Source of the DNA: Bog-366 sp963722555
GTDB taxonomy: Bacteria > Acidobacteriota > Terriglobia > UBA7540
DNA length: 64,000 nucleotides
Assembly: GCA_963722555.1 (NCBI GenBank)
Contig: CAVRNQ010000007.1
Coordinates: 1,860,001-1,924,000, forward strand
Direction: 5' to 3'
Made by a program: the position numbers and the translations under genes. Shown one piece after another: positions 46,058 through 54,412 of this stretch. How positions within the stretch are numbered: position 1 is the first letter of the stretch; every line of letters begins with the position of its first letter. The notes under the pieces are model-generated. The model searched no databases. It was not told the origin of the DNA and saw only the letters and a list, made by a program, of their open reading frames with translations.

Positions 46058-47026
46058 ATGTTAGCCATCGAAACCCTCAGGCTGACGAAGAACTACAAGG
46101 CAGGCTTCTGGAAGACCGGCTCCCAAAGGGCCTTGGACTCCCTGGATCTGCGCATCGAGACGGGCGAAGTCTTCGGCTTGCTCGGCCCGAACGGGGCAGG
46201 GAAGACCACCACGCTTAAGATTCTTTTCCGCCTCGTGTTTCCAACCTCCGGAACCGCGCGGATCTTGGGCAGGGAACTTGACGATAGGGCCGTCCATCAA
46301 CACCTAGGCTACCTTCCTGAGAATCCCTATTTTTATGACCACCTGACGGCAAGGGAGTTTCTGAACCATGCCGGCAGACTCTTCGGCATCGGGAAGGACG
46401 ATCTCCGCCGCCGGGTGAATCAGCTCCTGGAGCAAGCGGGTCTGGCTGAGTCGCAGAATGTGCCGCTGCGCAAGTTCTCCAAGGGAATGGTGCAGAGATT
46501 GGGGATTGCACAGGCATTAATCAATGACCCGGAAGTGGTCTTTCTCGATGAGCCGATGTCTGGCCTGGACCCCCTGGGGCGCCGCGAAGTGCGCGACCTG
46601 GTGCTGCAACTTCGCGAAGAGAAGAAAACGGTTTTCTTCTCCACGCATATTCTGTCGGATGCGGAAACCCTTTGCGATCGAGTTGCCATCTTGAATCGGG
46701 GAAAGCTCCAAGGCTGCGGGGAACTGCGCGAAATCCTCCGCCTGGGGGTTTCGACCACCGAGCTGCTCCTCGACAACCCTGCCCAGGGATTTCTCGAGGA
46801 GATCCGCCCCTGCGTAGTCTCGTTGATTCGGACGGGGGAGCGGGTTCGGCTGGGAATCCGCGGCGAGACCAGCATCCCCCAGGTCCTGGAAGCGGCGCTG
46901 CGCCACAAAGCGAGGATTATTTCGCTGAATCCTGTGAAGATGTCGTTGGAGGACTACTTCCTGGCGCAGGTTTCGCCGGCGGAGACCAGGGAGCCGGCGG
47001 CGACGGCCGGCACAGGGAATCGATAG
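46058..47026 (+). CDS. ABC-2 type transporter ATPase
   Basis: 322 residues. Walker A GPNGAGKTTTLKIL, Q-loop region YLPENPYFYDHLTA, signature FSKGMVQRLGIAQAL, Walker B VVFLDEPMSGLD and H-loop FFSTHILSD. The C-terminal roughly 90 residues form a regulatory extension. It pairs with the permease that begins ten bases downstream. Substrate unknown. The following TPR, PAP2, TMTC and LolA genes suggest envelope lipid, glycan or lipoprotein handling. Confidence 0.93.
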   Translation: MLAIETLRLTKNYKAGFWKTGSQRALDSLDLRIETGEVFGLLGPNGAGKTTTLKILFRLVFPTSGTARILGRELDDRAVHQHLGYLPENPYFYDHLTAREFLNHAGRLFGIGKDDLRRRVNQLLEQAGLAESQNVPLRKFSKGMVQRLGIAQALINDPEVVFLDEPMSGLDPLGRREVRDLVLQLREEKKTVFFSTHILSDAETLCDRVAILNRGKLQGCGELREILRLGVSTTELLLDNPAQGFLEEIRPCVVSLIRTGERVRLGIRGETSIPQVLEAALRHKARIISLNPVKMSLEDYFLAQVSPAETREPAATAGTGNR

Positions 47027-47036
47027 GTATGGCTTG

Positions 47037-47813
47037 ATGGGACGTATCGCGATCATTGCGCTCGGGGCCTTCAAGGAATCTGTGCGGGAGCGTGTCCTCT
47101 ACAATCTGATTGTCTTTGCCTTCCTGATGATCGCCGCCGCCATTCTTCTGGGCAGCATTTCGGTGGGGGTAGAGAGGATCATCCTGGTGAACTTCGGGCT
47201 CGCCGCGATCTCGTTTTTTGGCTTCCTGATGGCGATCTTCATTGGCATCGGGCTGGTTTCCAAGGAGATTGAGCGCCGGACGATCTACAACATTCTTTCC
47301 AAGCCCGTTTCACGTGCCGAGTTCATCCTGGGCAAGTACGCCGGACTGCTGCTCACCCTTCTGGTCAACACGGCCATCATGACGGCAGGCTTCTATCTCG
47401 CGCTGGCTTTTCAGAAGGGGGGCCTGACCCTGAACGATCTTTCCCTGCTGCTGGCGGTTTACTTTATCCTGCTGCAATTCGCCATCATCGTAGGAGTGGC
47501 GATCTTCTTCTCGTGCCTTTCCACTCCGATACTTTCGGCCGTCTTCACGTTATGCCTGTTGGTGATCGGAAACCTCTCCGGCGACATGCGCCGGTTTGGA
47601 CAGGAGAGCGGGAGCCCCTGGCTCGAAAAGGTGACTGCCGCCTTGTACTACCTGCTGCCAAACTTCAGCAATTTCAATGTCATCACGCCAGCGGCGCATG
47701 GGGTGAGAATTTCCGGCTTACTCATCGCCGCGAATACATGTTATGCGATCCTCTATATCGCCGTTCTAGTTTCAGGATCTATCCTGATCTTCGAGGAACG
47801 GGAATTCCGATGA
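47037..47813 (+). CDS. ABC-2 type transporter permease
   Basis: 258 residues with six hydrophobic helices (LIVFAFLMIAAAILLGSI, FGFLMAIFIGIGLVSKEIE, LLLAVYFILLQFAIIVGVAI and others). KEIERRTIYNILSKPVSRAE is the ABC-2 family block. ATG 47037 is preferred over TTG 47034. The stop overlaps the next start (ATGA). Confidence 0.9.
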   Translation: MGRIAIIALGAFKESVRERVLYNLIVFAFLMIAAAILLGSISVGVERIILVNFGLAAISFFGFLMAIFIGIGLVSKEIERRTIYNILSKPVSRAEFILGKYAGLLLTLLVNTAIMTAGFYLALAFQKGGLTLNDLSLLLAVYFILLQFAIIVGVAIFFSCLSTPILSAVFTLCLLVIGNLSGDMRRFGQESGSPWLEKVTAALYYLLPNFSNFNVITPAAHGVRISGLLIAANTCYAILYIAVLVSGSILIFEEREFR

Positions 47814-48715
47814 TACTCCCCTGGGTCAAGACTGGGTGGAAAGGCCTCACGCGGCCGATATGTTCGCTGGTGGTGGTCAGCGCCCTGCTGAGCTTAATCC
47901 CGCTCCAGCGGAGTATTGATCAGCAACGGGAGGGGGACGAGGGTCGGCGGGAGGAAATCCTCTTTTTCCCCTCGGGAGTGACGCTGCGTCGCTGGAGTGG
48001 AGGATACTCGGGACTCCTGGCGGCCATCTACTGGACCCGCGCGGTGCAGTATTACGGGCGGCGGCGTCTGGCGCACTCCCGGGACTTCCCGCTGCTTGGA
48101 ACCCTGCTCAGCGTGACCACGGACCTCGATCCTCACTTGTTGATTGCCTACCGCTTCGGTTCTCTCTTCCTGGCCGGTAAGCCGCCGGAAGGCGCGGGGA
48201 GGCCCGACCAGGCCATCCACTTGCTCGAGCGCGGAATCGTCGCCAACCCAGGCTATTGGCGATTGTGGGAAGACCTGGGGTTTATCTACTATTGGGATTT
48301 GAAGGACTACGCGCATGCGGCCGAAGCTTTTCGCCTCGGCAGCGAGCGGCCCGGTGCGCTGCCGTGGATGCGGGCTCTCGCCGCCTCCGTGGCAGCGCAA
48401 GGCGGCGCGATTCAAACTTCGCGCCTCCTTTGGTCAGAGATGGCGCGCACGGGCGAGAACGAATCCATGCGGCACAGTGCGGAGTTGCATTTGGCGGCCC
48501 TCGATGCGCAAGAGGCGTTGAACAAGCTCGACGGCTTGCTGGCCCTTTACCGGCAAAGGGAAGGCCGGGAACCCCTCTCCCTGCGCAACCTGATGGCGAC
48601 GGGTTATTTGCGGGACATTCCCCTTGACCCTTCGGGTGAGCCTTTCACCCTCGGGCCGAATGGCCGGGCGAGCCTGGGGCCGAAGAGCAGGATCGACTCC
48701 GGGCTTCTGCAATAG
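47810..48715 (+). CDS. Membrane-anchored TPR-like protein of unknown function
   Basis: 301 residues. One N-terminal hydrophobic segment (PICSLVVVSALLSLIPL), then helical repeats (QAIHLLERGIVANPGYWRLW, AHAAEAFRLGSERPGALPWM). A C-terminal segment (YRQREGREPLSLRNLMATGY, IPLDPSGEPFTLGPNG) resembles the tail found in acidobacterial proteins next to ABC-2 exporters. The ATGA overlap with the permease suggests a functional partner. Function unknown. Confidence 0.75.
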   Translation: MILPWVKTGWKGLTRPICSLVVVSALLSLIPLQRSIDQQREGDEGRREEILFFPSGVTLRRWSGGYSGLLAAIYWTRAVQYYGRRRLAHSRDFPLLGTLLSVTTDLDPHLLIAYRFGSLFLAGKPPEGAGRPDQAIHLLERGIVANPGYWRLWEDLGFIYYWDLKDYAHAAEAFRLGSERPGALPWMRALAASVAAQGGAIQTSRLLWSEMARTGENESMRHSAELHLAALDAQEALNKLDGLLALYRQREGREPLSLRNLMATGYLRDIPLDPSGEPFTLGPNGRASLGPKSRIDSGLLQ

Positions 48716-48770
48716 GGAATGTCTGGGGATGGTGGAAGCGAACGAGTAGGTCACGGCGGCCGCCCTTAGA

Positions 48771-48908
48771 GGCTACGGAAAAACTCTTCCGCGCTGTCAT
48801 CCTGAGCGAAGCGAAGGACCTCTGCAGTTGAATTTTCAAGCAAATACAGAGGTCCTTCGTCGGCTTCGCCTCCTCAGGATGACAATGTGAAGCGTTTTCC
48901 CGCAGCCT
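48771..48908. repeat. Long palindromic repeat, copy E
   Basis: AGGCTACGGAAAAACTCTTC opens and GAAGCGTTTTCCCGCAGCCT closes. The loop is flanked by GGACCTCTGCAGTTGAATTT and its partial inverse. It separates two genes of the same operon-like run. Confidence 0.8.
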
Positions 48909-48958
48909 CCTCAGACTTGCGACAAGGAAGGAATGTCCGGAGGACGGGGGAAGTTGGC

Positions 48959-49708
48959 GTGGAAGTCATCCGCTTCATCTTTTGGGAAGCTGTCAAGATT
49001 CTCGGGTTGGCTTTCCTGGGCCTTTTCTCTGCTCAGGCAATCGCCAACCTCCGGTCGCGGCGCGTTTGGATCGCGCCCGCTCTCTATGCGCTTGTCCTGG
49101 GATTAGCCACAGCGGGAGCGTGGACTGCCGGCAACGACGTCGCGGCAGAGGTTTACATGTGGACCTGTTACAGTAACCTGGGCCGGGGAGAGCTGGTAAA
49201 GGCTTACGGAAACGCGCTACGAGCCGTTACGTTGCGTCCGGGCGACCTGCATTATTGGAGACCTTTGATGCAATGCAAGATGCGGTTGCATCAGTTCCAG
49301 TCCGCGCGGGATGACGAACCGGCGGTCCGGAAGCTGAGCGGCGGCAGCCCGGACGAGGTGGACGAGTACCAGTTCGCCCTCTGCTCCTTCCTGCTTGGCC
49401 AGTACGATCAGGTTCTTCAGACGACCACACGCTTGATTCGTCAGAACCCTTCCTACGCTGCGCCCTACATCATGCAGGGTCTTGCGGAAACTGCGCAGAA
49501 GAAGTATTCCGACGCGGAAAAGAGTTATCTGGCTGTCCTGCAGCTTTTCCCAAATCATCAAGCTGCTGTGGAGGGTCTTGCCCGCGCCTATTATCTAGAC
49601 GGGCAGCGGCAACGGGCCCTGGCGGTAATTGACGAGACGGCGAAATTCCCTTTCCCGGCTCTGGTCCGGCAAAGGTTCGAAGCGCTGAGGGGGCTCTATG
49701 ACCAGTAG
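48959..49708 (+). CDS. Membrane-anchored TPR protein
   Basis: 249 residues from GTG 48959. Codons further upstream come from repeat E. Two N-terminal hydrophobic helices (ILGLAFLGLFSAQAIANL; LYALVLGLATAGAWTAG) are followed by TPRs (LVKAYGNALRAVTLRPGDLH, FLLGQYDQVLQTTTRLIRQN, YSDAEKSYLAVLQLFPNHQA). The stop overlaps the start of the PAP2 gene by eleven bases. Specific role unknown. Confidence 0.75.
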   Translation: MEVIRFIFWEAVKILGLAFLGLFSAQAIANLRSRRVWIAPALYALVLGLATAGAWTAGNDVAAEVYMWTCYSNLGRGELVKAYGNALRAVTLRPGDLHYWRPLMQCKMRLHQFQSARDDEPAVRKLSGGSPDEVDEYQFALCSFLLGQYDQVLQTTTRLIRQNPSYAAPYIMQGLAETAQKKYSDAEKSYLAVLQLFPNHQAAVEGLARAYYLDGQRQRALAVIDETAKFPFPALVRQRFEALRGLYDQ

Positions 49709-50735
49709 ATACCGCCTCGCGCTTCCCCTCCGCCTGGAAGATGTGGTCGCACTTGCTTTCTTCCTGCTCAACCTCCTCTTGAGAATCCTTTTCCGCGGGC
49801 TGGAGCGGCAAAACCTCAATCCTGCCGATGTCCTCATTATCATTCCGGCTGCCGCACTGTTATTGGCGAAGGAACTCGTGCATTACTTTGTGGCTGGGAA
49901 GACTGAACGTGCGGTCTCCAGTCAAGGGCCGTTAGATTTCGTCCGGCCCTATTGGGAAATCGTCCGGGATTGGTTTCCCTTTCTCGTGATCCTGCTGATG
50001 TATTACTCCCTTTGGGGTGATGCAACCCTGCTGCTCGTGACGACGGATCGCGACCCGGCGCTGATCGCGCTCGATCAGCGGCTTTTCGGTTTTCAAGCCA
50101 GCCTGGTTCTGCAGCGCATCGTCTCCCCGTGGCTCACGGCGTCCATGGACCTTGCCTACTTCTTCCACCTCCTGAACATACCGCTCGTCGCCTGCTTTCT
50201 CTATCTTTGCCGCGACCGGGCCCGCTTTCGCGAAATGATGTGTGGCCTCATGGTGGTTTCGTTCCTGGGCTTGCTGGGGTATCTGCTCGTCCCCGCCATC
50301 GGCCCCATGTACACTTTTCGTAATCAGTACACAGTTCCGCTGCGCCAATCCCTGGGAGTATTCAATCGCGAAGTGGATTTCATGGACTTCGCACGCATCC
50401 GCCGGGATGTTTTCCCTAGCCTGCATGTGGCGATCTCCTTCCTCGTCTGGCTTTACGCCTACCGAAACTCCAAGAGACTGTTCTGGATTTTGTCCCCGCT
50501 CATCCTCAGCCTTTGGTTTTCCACGGTCTATCTTCGCTATCATTACCTGATTGATGTCTTGGCGGGCTTGATCCTTGGCCCCCTTTCTTTCCTGCTCGCG
50601 AACTGGCTCTTCCGCCGTTTTGGCGAAATCCCTGTGCCGTTGCCCCTTCCAGCAAGCTGGACGGAGCGCCTACTACCCTGGCTGCCCAAATCCCGCGCGG
50701 TGGCAGCCGGCGAAAAAGTGGAGGAGGAGCAATGA
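49698..50735 (+). CDS. PAP2-superfamily membrane phosphatase/phosphotransferase (Aur1/Ipt1-like)
   Basis: 345 residues with seven to eight hydrophobic segments. The C-terminal PAP2 triad motifs are visible: DVFPSLHVAIS and YLRYHYLIDVLAG, with the first motif degenerate. It resembles inositol-phosphotransferase-like PAP2 proteins acting on lipids. It overlaps the upstream TPR gene and the downstream TMTC-like gene (ATGA), so it belongs to a tightly coupled set. Confidence 0.85.
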   Translation: MTSRYRLALPLRLEDVVALAFFLLNLLLRILFRGLERQNLNPADVLIIIPAAALLLAKELVHYFVAGKTERAVSSQGPLDFVRPYWEIVRDWFPFLVILLMYYSLWGDATLLLVTTDRDPALIALDQRLFGFQASLVLQRIVSPWLTASMDLAYFFHLLNIPLVACFLYLCRDRARFREMMCGLMVVSFLGLLGYLLVPAIGPMYTFRNQYTVPLRQSLGVFNREVDFMDFARIRRDVFPSLHVAISFLVWLYAYRNSKRLFWILSPLILSLWFSTVYLRYHYLIDVLAGLILGPLSFLLANWLFRRFGEIPVPLPLPASWTERLLPWLPKSRAVAAGEKVEEEQ

Positions 50736-52735
50736 CTGGACTATCTCCGGGCGCTCCCCCGGCCCCGGCGGAATCTGGCGAGCGCCCCGGAGGGCAGAGA
50801 ACCGTCCCGCCTGCCGGGCTGATTGCCCTGCTTCTCCTGCTGGCCGTTGTCCCCTACATCAACTCCCTCCAAAACGGATTCGTCTATGACGATAACAATG
50901 AAGTTCTAACCAACCCCTATATCCGCAGCTTCGGGCATCTCGGTGATATCTTCAGCACGCGAATCCTGGCACACCTCGGTGCACGAGGAGCCACGAACTA
51001 CTATCGGCCGATCAGCATCCTGGGTTTTCTGCTCTGTTACAAACTGTTCGGGCTTCTCCCCTATGGATTCCATCTGGCCAACCTGCTGTTGCACGTCCTC
51101 ATGGTGTGTCTTCTGTTCGGGTTGACGAAGCAACTATTCCAGAATCTGTGGCTGGGCTTTGGGGCGGCGGCAGCGTTTGCGCTGCACCCCATTCATACCG
51201 AATCCGTGGCCTGGGTGTCGGCGGTGACGGATTTAGAGTTGGCTTTGTTCTATTTGGCCGCCTTCTGGTTTTTTCTGGGTAGCGCGAAACCCCACGGCAC
51301 ACGTTCCGAGCTGGCGCAACTGGGCATGGCAGGCAGTTTCGTGTTGGCGCTGCTCTCCAAAGAGGCCGCGGTGACTTTGCCGCTCGTGGCGACGGTTTAT
51401 GAGCACTTCTATCGTGACGACCGCGAATCGACTACGCCGCGCCAGAAACTGGCTCGTTACGGCGTTTTATGGTTGCTGGTCGTTGCCTACGTGCTATTTC
51501 GGATCCGTTTCTTTGGAGCTTTTGCCCCGGTGCTTCTTACCCTCCACGTCTCATGGTATGAAGCCATTCTCTCCGGCTTCGCTTTGTCTGGAGAGTATTT
51601 GTGGAAGGTGCTCTGGCCGGTTCACCTGAGCGCCTATTACGCTTTCCACAAGAGCGTGTCGCTCGTGGACCCGCGGGTCCTGGCGGGAGCTGCAGCGCTG
51701 GGCTTGTGCGTGGTCGCCTTTCGGGCTCTATGGAAGCGCTCCCGCCTGATTTCTTTTGGCTTCGTCTGGTTCTTCCTGACTCTCGCTCCGGTTCTGAATT
51801 CGCGCTGGCTTGGCCCCAACGTATTCACGGAAAGGTATCTTTATCTTCCCTCCGTGGGATTCTGCTGGGTGGCAGCGTGGGGCATACTGCGAATCCGGGC
51901 GCAGGCTGCCGGTCGTAAGCCTGCTTGGGGCGCGGCGCTCGGCATAGCGCTGGGCGTGGTCGGCGTACTGGCCGCGGTCCGCATCGTCACCCGCAATCGC
52001 GATTGGAGGGATGAGGTTACTTACTATCGCGTAACTCTGGCGGCAGAGCCGGAAGCCGCCAGCCTGCGAATCAACCTGGGCGCGGTCTACTGGAACCATA
52101 TGCAGCCTGACGCGGCGGAGCGCGAGTGGCGGGCGGCGCTCCCAACCTCTCCCCACAGCGCCCTGCTGCTCAACAACCTGGGGCTCGTCTATGCGCGCAA
52201 GAAACAGTATGGCGATGCGGCGGACTGCTTCCAGCGTTCCATGCGGCTACGCCCGAACTTTACCGACGCCCACCTGAACCTCGGGCGGATTGATGAGGAG
52301 ACCGGCAAGACCCCTGAGGCCGAGCTGCAGTTGCGGGCGGCGGCGGCCCTGGCACCCTTGAGCGTCCAGGCACGCAACGAACTGGGACACTTCTATTTCA
52401 TCAGCGGTCGTTGGCGAGAGGCTGAGGAGCAGTTCCACGCCTCAGTGGCCAGCATCGCCAACAGCACGGCCTACGATGGGATCGGTGATACCAACGTGCG
52501 TTTGGGGCGACGGGACGTGGCGGAGCAAGCCTATCGGCAAGCCCTCGCCCTGGATGACGCCGACAGCCACGCGCATTTTGGATTGGCCGCCATCCTGGCA
52601 TTCACGGGCCGCGAGGGGGAGGCTCTGGCGCATTACCAGGCGGGCCTGCGCCTTGACCCGCTCAACCCGGAGGCGCGGAGTGCCTTCGAGCGGCTCAAGT
52701 CAAACTCATCCTATGTCAACCCATCCAACAAATGA
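50732..52735 (+). CDS. TMTC-like multi-pass membrane protein with C-terminal TPRs
   Basis: 667 residues, about eleven hydrophobic helices, then five TPRs (ASLRINLGAVYWNHMQPDAA, ALLLNNLGLVYARKKQYGDA, DAHLNLGRIDEETGKTPEAE and more). FVYDDNNEVLTNPYIRS supplies the acidic pair of GT-C enzymes. HPIHTESVAWVSAVTDLE and FTERYLYLPSVGF match TMTC-type O-mannosyltransferases. It shares architecture with 42594-44444 but is clearly diverged. Placed between PAP2 and lolA, it may glycosylate exported proteins; substrate not known. Confidence 0.78.
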   Translation: MTGLSPGAPPAPAESGERPGGQRTVPPAGLIALLLLLAVVPYINSLQNGFVYDDNNEVLTNPYIRSFGHLGDIFSTRILAHLGARGATNYYRPISILGFLLCYKLFGLLPYGFHLANLLLHVLMVCLLFGLTKQLFQNLWLGFGAAAAFALHPIHTESVAWVSAVTDLELALFYLAAFWFFLGSAKPHGTRSELAQLGMAGSFVLALLSKEAAVTLPLVATVYEHFYRDDRESTTPRQKLARYGVLWLLVVAYVLFRIRFFGAFAPVLLTLHVSWYEAILSGFALSGEYLWKVLWPVHLSAYYAFHKSVSLVDPRVLAGAAALGLCVVAFRALWKRSRLISFGFVWFFLTLAPVLNSRWLGPNVFTERYLYLPSVGFCWVAAWGILRIRAQAAGRKPAWGAALGIALGVVGVLAAVRIVTRNRDWRDEVTYYRVTLAAEPEAASLRINLGAVYWNHMQPDAAEREWRAALPTSPHSALLLNNLGLVYARKKQYGDAADCFQRSMRLRPNFTDAHLNLGRIDEETGKTPEAELQLRAAAALAPLSVQARNELGHFYFISGRWREAEEQFHASVASIANSTAYDGIGDTNVRLGRRDVAEQAYRQALALDDADSHAHFGLAAILAFTGREGEALAHYQAGLRLDPLNPEARSAFERLKSNSSYVNPSNK

Positions 52736-53414
52736 ACGCCGGCACTCCGGCGGCAGAGACTTATTCGTCCTGGTCCTGGCATGCTCATGCGGTTTGGTGG
52801 CTCAGGCGCAGAAGCCGGCTGTGCCACCCACCCTGGTGGACGGATACGTGCGGGAGTTTGAATCGAGCTATCACGACGTGCGAAGCCTCCGGGCGGAGTT
52901 CACCGAGACTTACGTCCTGGGGGGAAGGACGCGTGTCGAGTCCGGGGTCGTTTATTTCGCGCGCGGGGGGCTGATGCGCTGGGACTATCAGCGCCCCAGC
53001 CAGAAGCTCTTTCTATCCGACGGGAAGCACCTGCTGCTGTACATTCCCGCCGAAAAGCAACTCACGCGCTCCCCGGTCAAGTCCAGTGAGGATATCCGGG
53101 TGCCGTTCCGATTGCTGCTCACGCGCTTGGATTTGCGGCGGGTGTTCGCGCGCTTTGAGTTTGCAGACCAAGTGAGTCACGATCCCGCGAATCGAGTGCT
53201 GCGCGCCTATCCGAAGAACGAGTATGCGGAAGACTACCAGGACGTGCTGATGGAATTGGGCGCGCAGTTCGACGTGCGGGGGCTCGTGGTGGATTTACCG
53301 GATCACAGCCGGCTGGAGTTTCGCTTTGACCATATCGACCGGAACCCGCCCCTGCCGCGGTCGCTCTTTCAGTTCTCGCCCCCGTCCGGCACGGAGATTA
53401 TCGACCAACACTGA
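52713..53414 (+). CDS. lolA: Outer-membrane lipoprotein carrier LolA
   Basis: 233 residues with an N-terminal signal peptide (DLFVLVLACSCGLVAQAQ). The LolA fold is recognised from VREFESSYHDVRSLRAEFTE, GLMRWDYQRPSQKLFLSDGK and RLEFRFDHIDRNPPLPRSLF, ending in FQFSPPSGTEII. It ferries lipoproteins through the periplasm. The start overlaps the preceding gene by 23 bases. No lolCDE genes are adjacent, though the ABC-2 pair upstream is in the same run. Confidence 0.88.
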   Translation: MSTHPTNERRHSGGRDLFVLVLACSCGLVAQAQKPAVPPTLVDGYVREFESSYHDVRSLRAEFTETYVLGGRTRVESGVVYFARGGLMRWDYQRPSQKLFLSDGKHLLLYIPAEKQLTRSPVKSSEDIRVPFRLLLTRLDLRRVFARFEFADQVSHDPANRVLRAYPKNEYAEDYQDVLMELGAQFDVRGLVVDLPDHSRLEFRFDHIDRNPPLPRSLFQFSPPSGTEIIDQH

Positions 53415-53453
53415 AGCGAACCCCGCCACCGCCTCGCCGGGCAGTCGCCCACC

Positions 53454-54290
53454 TCAATCGTTCAGCACGTACGTCTCGATCGCACTCGCCACACCGCTGT
53501 CTTCGCAGGAGGAAGTAATCGCCCACCCTGACCGGGCGAGTCCCGCGATGTGGTTTCCCATCAGCACTGGCAGACCGGCGAACTCCAGCATCTCCCGGTC
53601 ATTGAAGTTGTCGCCGATGGCCATGATTTCGCCGGGAGGTATGCCGAGTCGCGTGGCCCAGAACTTCAGGGCGCGTCCCTTTGAGCAGCCGCGATTCATG
53701 ATGTCGAACAACGCGATGTTGCGCTCCGGGTACTTCGTCCAGGTGAGGTTCACGAAGGGGCCGGCCTCTGAATCCCGGAGCAAAGCCTCCGCGGGTTCGA
53801 TCCGCGCCAGCGGGCCCCCAATCATGACCTGCACGGGGTCCGATTCGACCGCAGCTTTCAGGTCCGGCACTTGTAGCAGTTGATCCGAGCTGGTTTTCAC
53901 ATACCATCCGAGCGGGCCCTCCGGGATGGCGTTGTCTTGCATGATGACCTGCCCGCGGCCCGGCACGTGAAAGATGGCCACCGTATAGGGCCGGTACTCG
54001 TGTGCGATATCCAGAACCTGGTGGGCAACTGCGCGGGGTAGAAAATCCTGGTAAACAACTTCGCCGGAGGTCGTTCTGATCAGCGCGCCGTTGGAGGTGA
54101 TGATCGTAACGGGGCAGGGAATTTTCGCGACGTACGGCGCAGCGGCCAGGGGGCGGCGTCCCGTGACCACGACAATATGGATTCCCCGCTCGGAGGCTGC
54201 CAGCAGGGCGCGGCGGTCCACCTCCGAGATTTCCCAGCGACTATTGATGAGCGTGCCGTCAAGATCCAGGGCAATAAGGCGAATCGACAT
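53454..54290 (-). CDS. Cof-type HAD-superfamily phosphatase
   Basis: 278 residues from ATG 54290. HAD motif I IALDLDGTLI, motif II VVVTGRRP, Lys in GCSKGRALKFW, motif IV GDNFNDREMLEFAG. A C2-type cap lies between motifs II and III. It is a cytoplasmic phosphatase of sugar phosphates or flavin precursors in relatives; substrate not assignable. It is divergent from thrC. Confidence 0.92.
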   Translation of the reverse strand: MSIRLIALDLDGTLINSRWEISEVDRRALLAASERGIHIVVVTGRRPLAAAPYVAKIPCPVTIITSNGALIRTTSGEVVYQDFLPRAVAHQVLDIAHEYRPYTVAIFHVPGRGQVIMQDNAIPEGPLGWYVKTSSDQLLQVPDLKAAVESDPVQVMIGGPLARIEPAEALLRDSEAGPFVNLTWTKYPERNIALFDIMNRGCSKGRALKFWATRLGIPPGEIMAIGDNFNDREMLEFAGLPVLMGNHIAGLARSGWAITSSCEDSGVASAIETYVLND

Positions 54291-54373
54291 GGAATGCACA
54301 ATTCTAGCACGGAGTATCCACTCCGCCCGCCGGAATCCACGCCCTTCTGGCATCTGCGGTCCGGAATCTGCGA

Positions 54374-54403
54374 TTGACCCCCTTCCGGCGGCTTTGTTAG
54401 ACT
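54374..54403 (+). promoter_or_regulatory. Sigma-70 promoter of thrC (leaderless)
   Basis: TTGACC (54374-54379), an 18-base spacer, and TAGACT (54398-54403). The predicted start at about 54410 is three bases before the ATG, and no Shine-Dalgarno sequence is present, so the mRNA would be effectively leaderless. Confidence 0.6.
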
Positions 54404-54412
54404 CCCACACTT

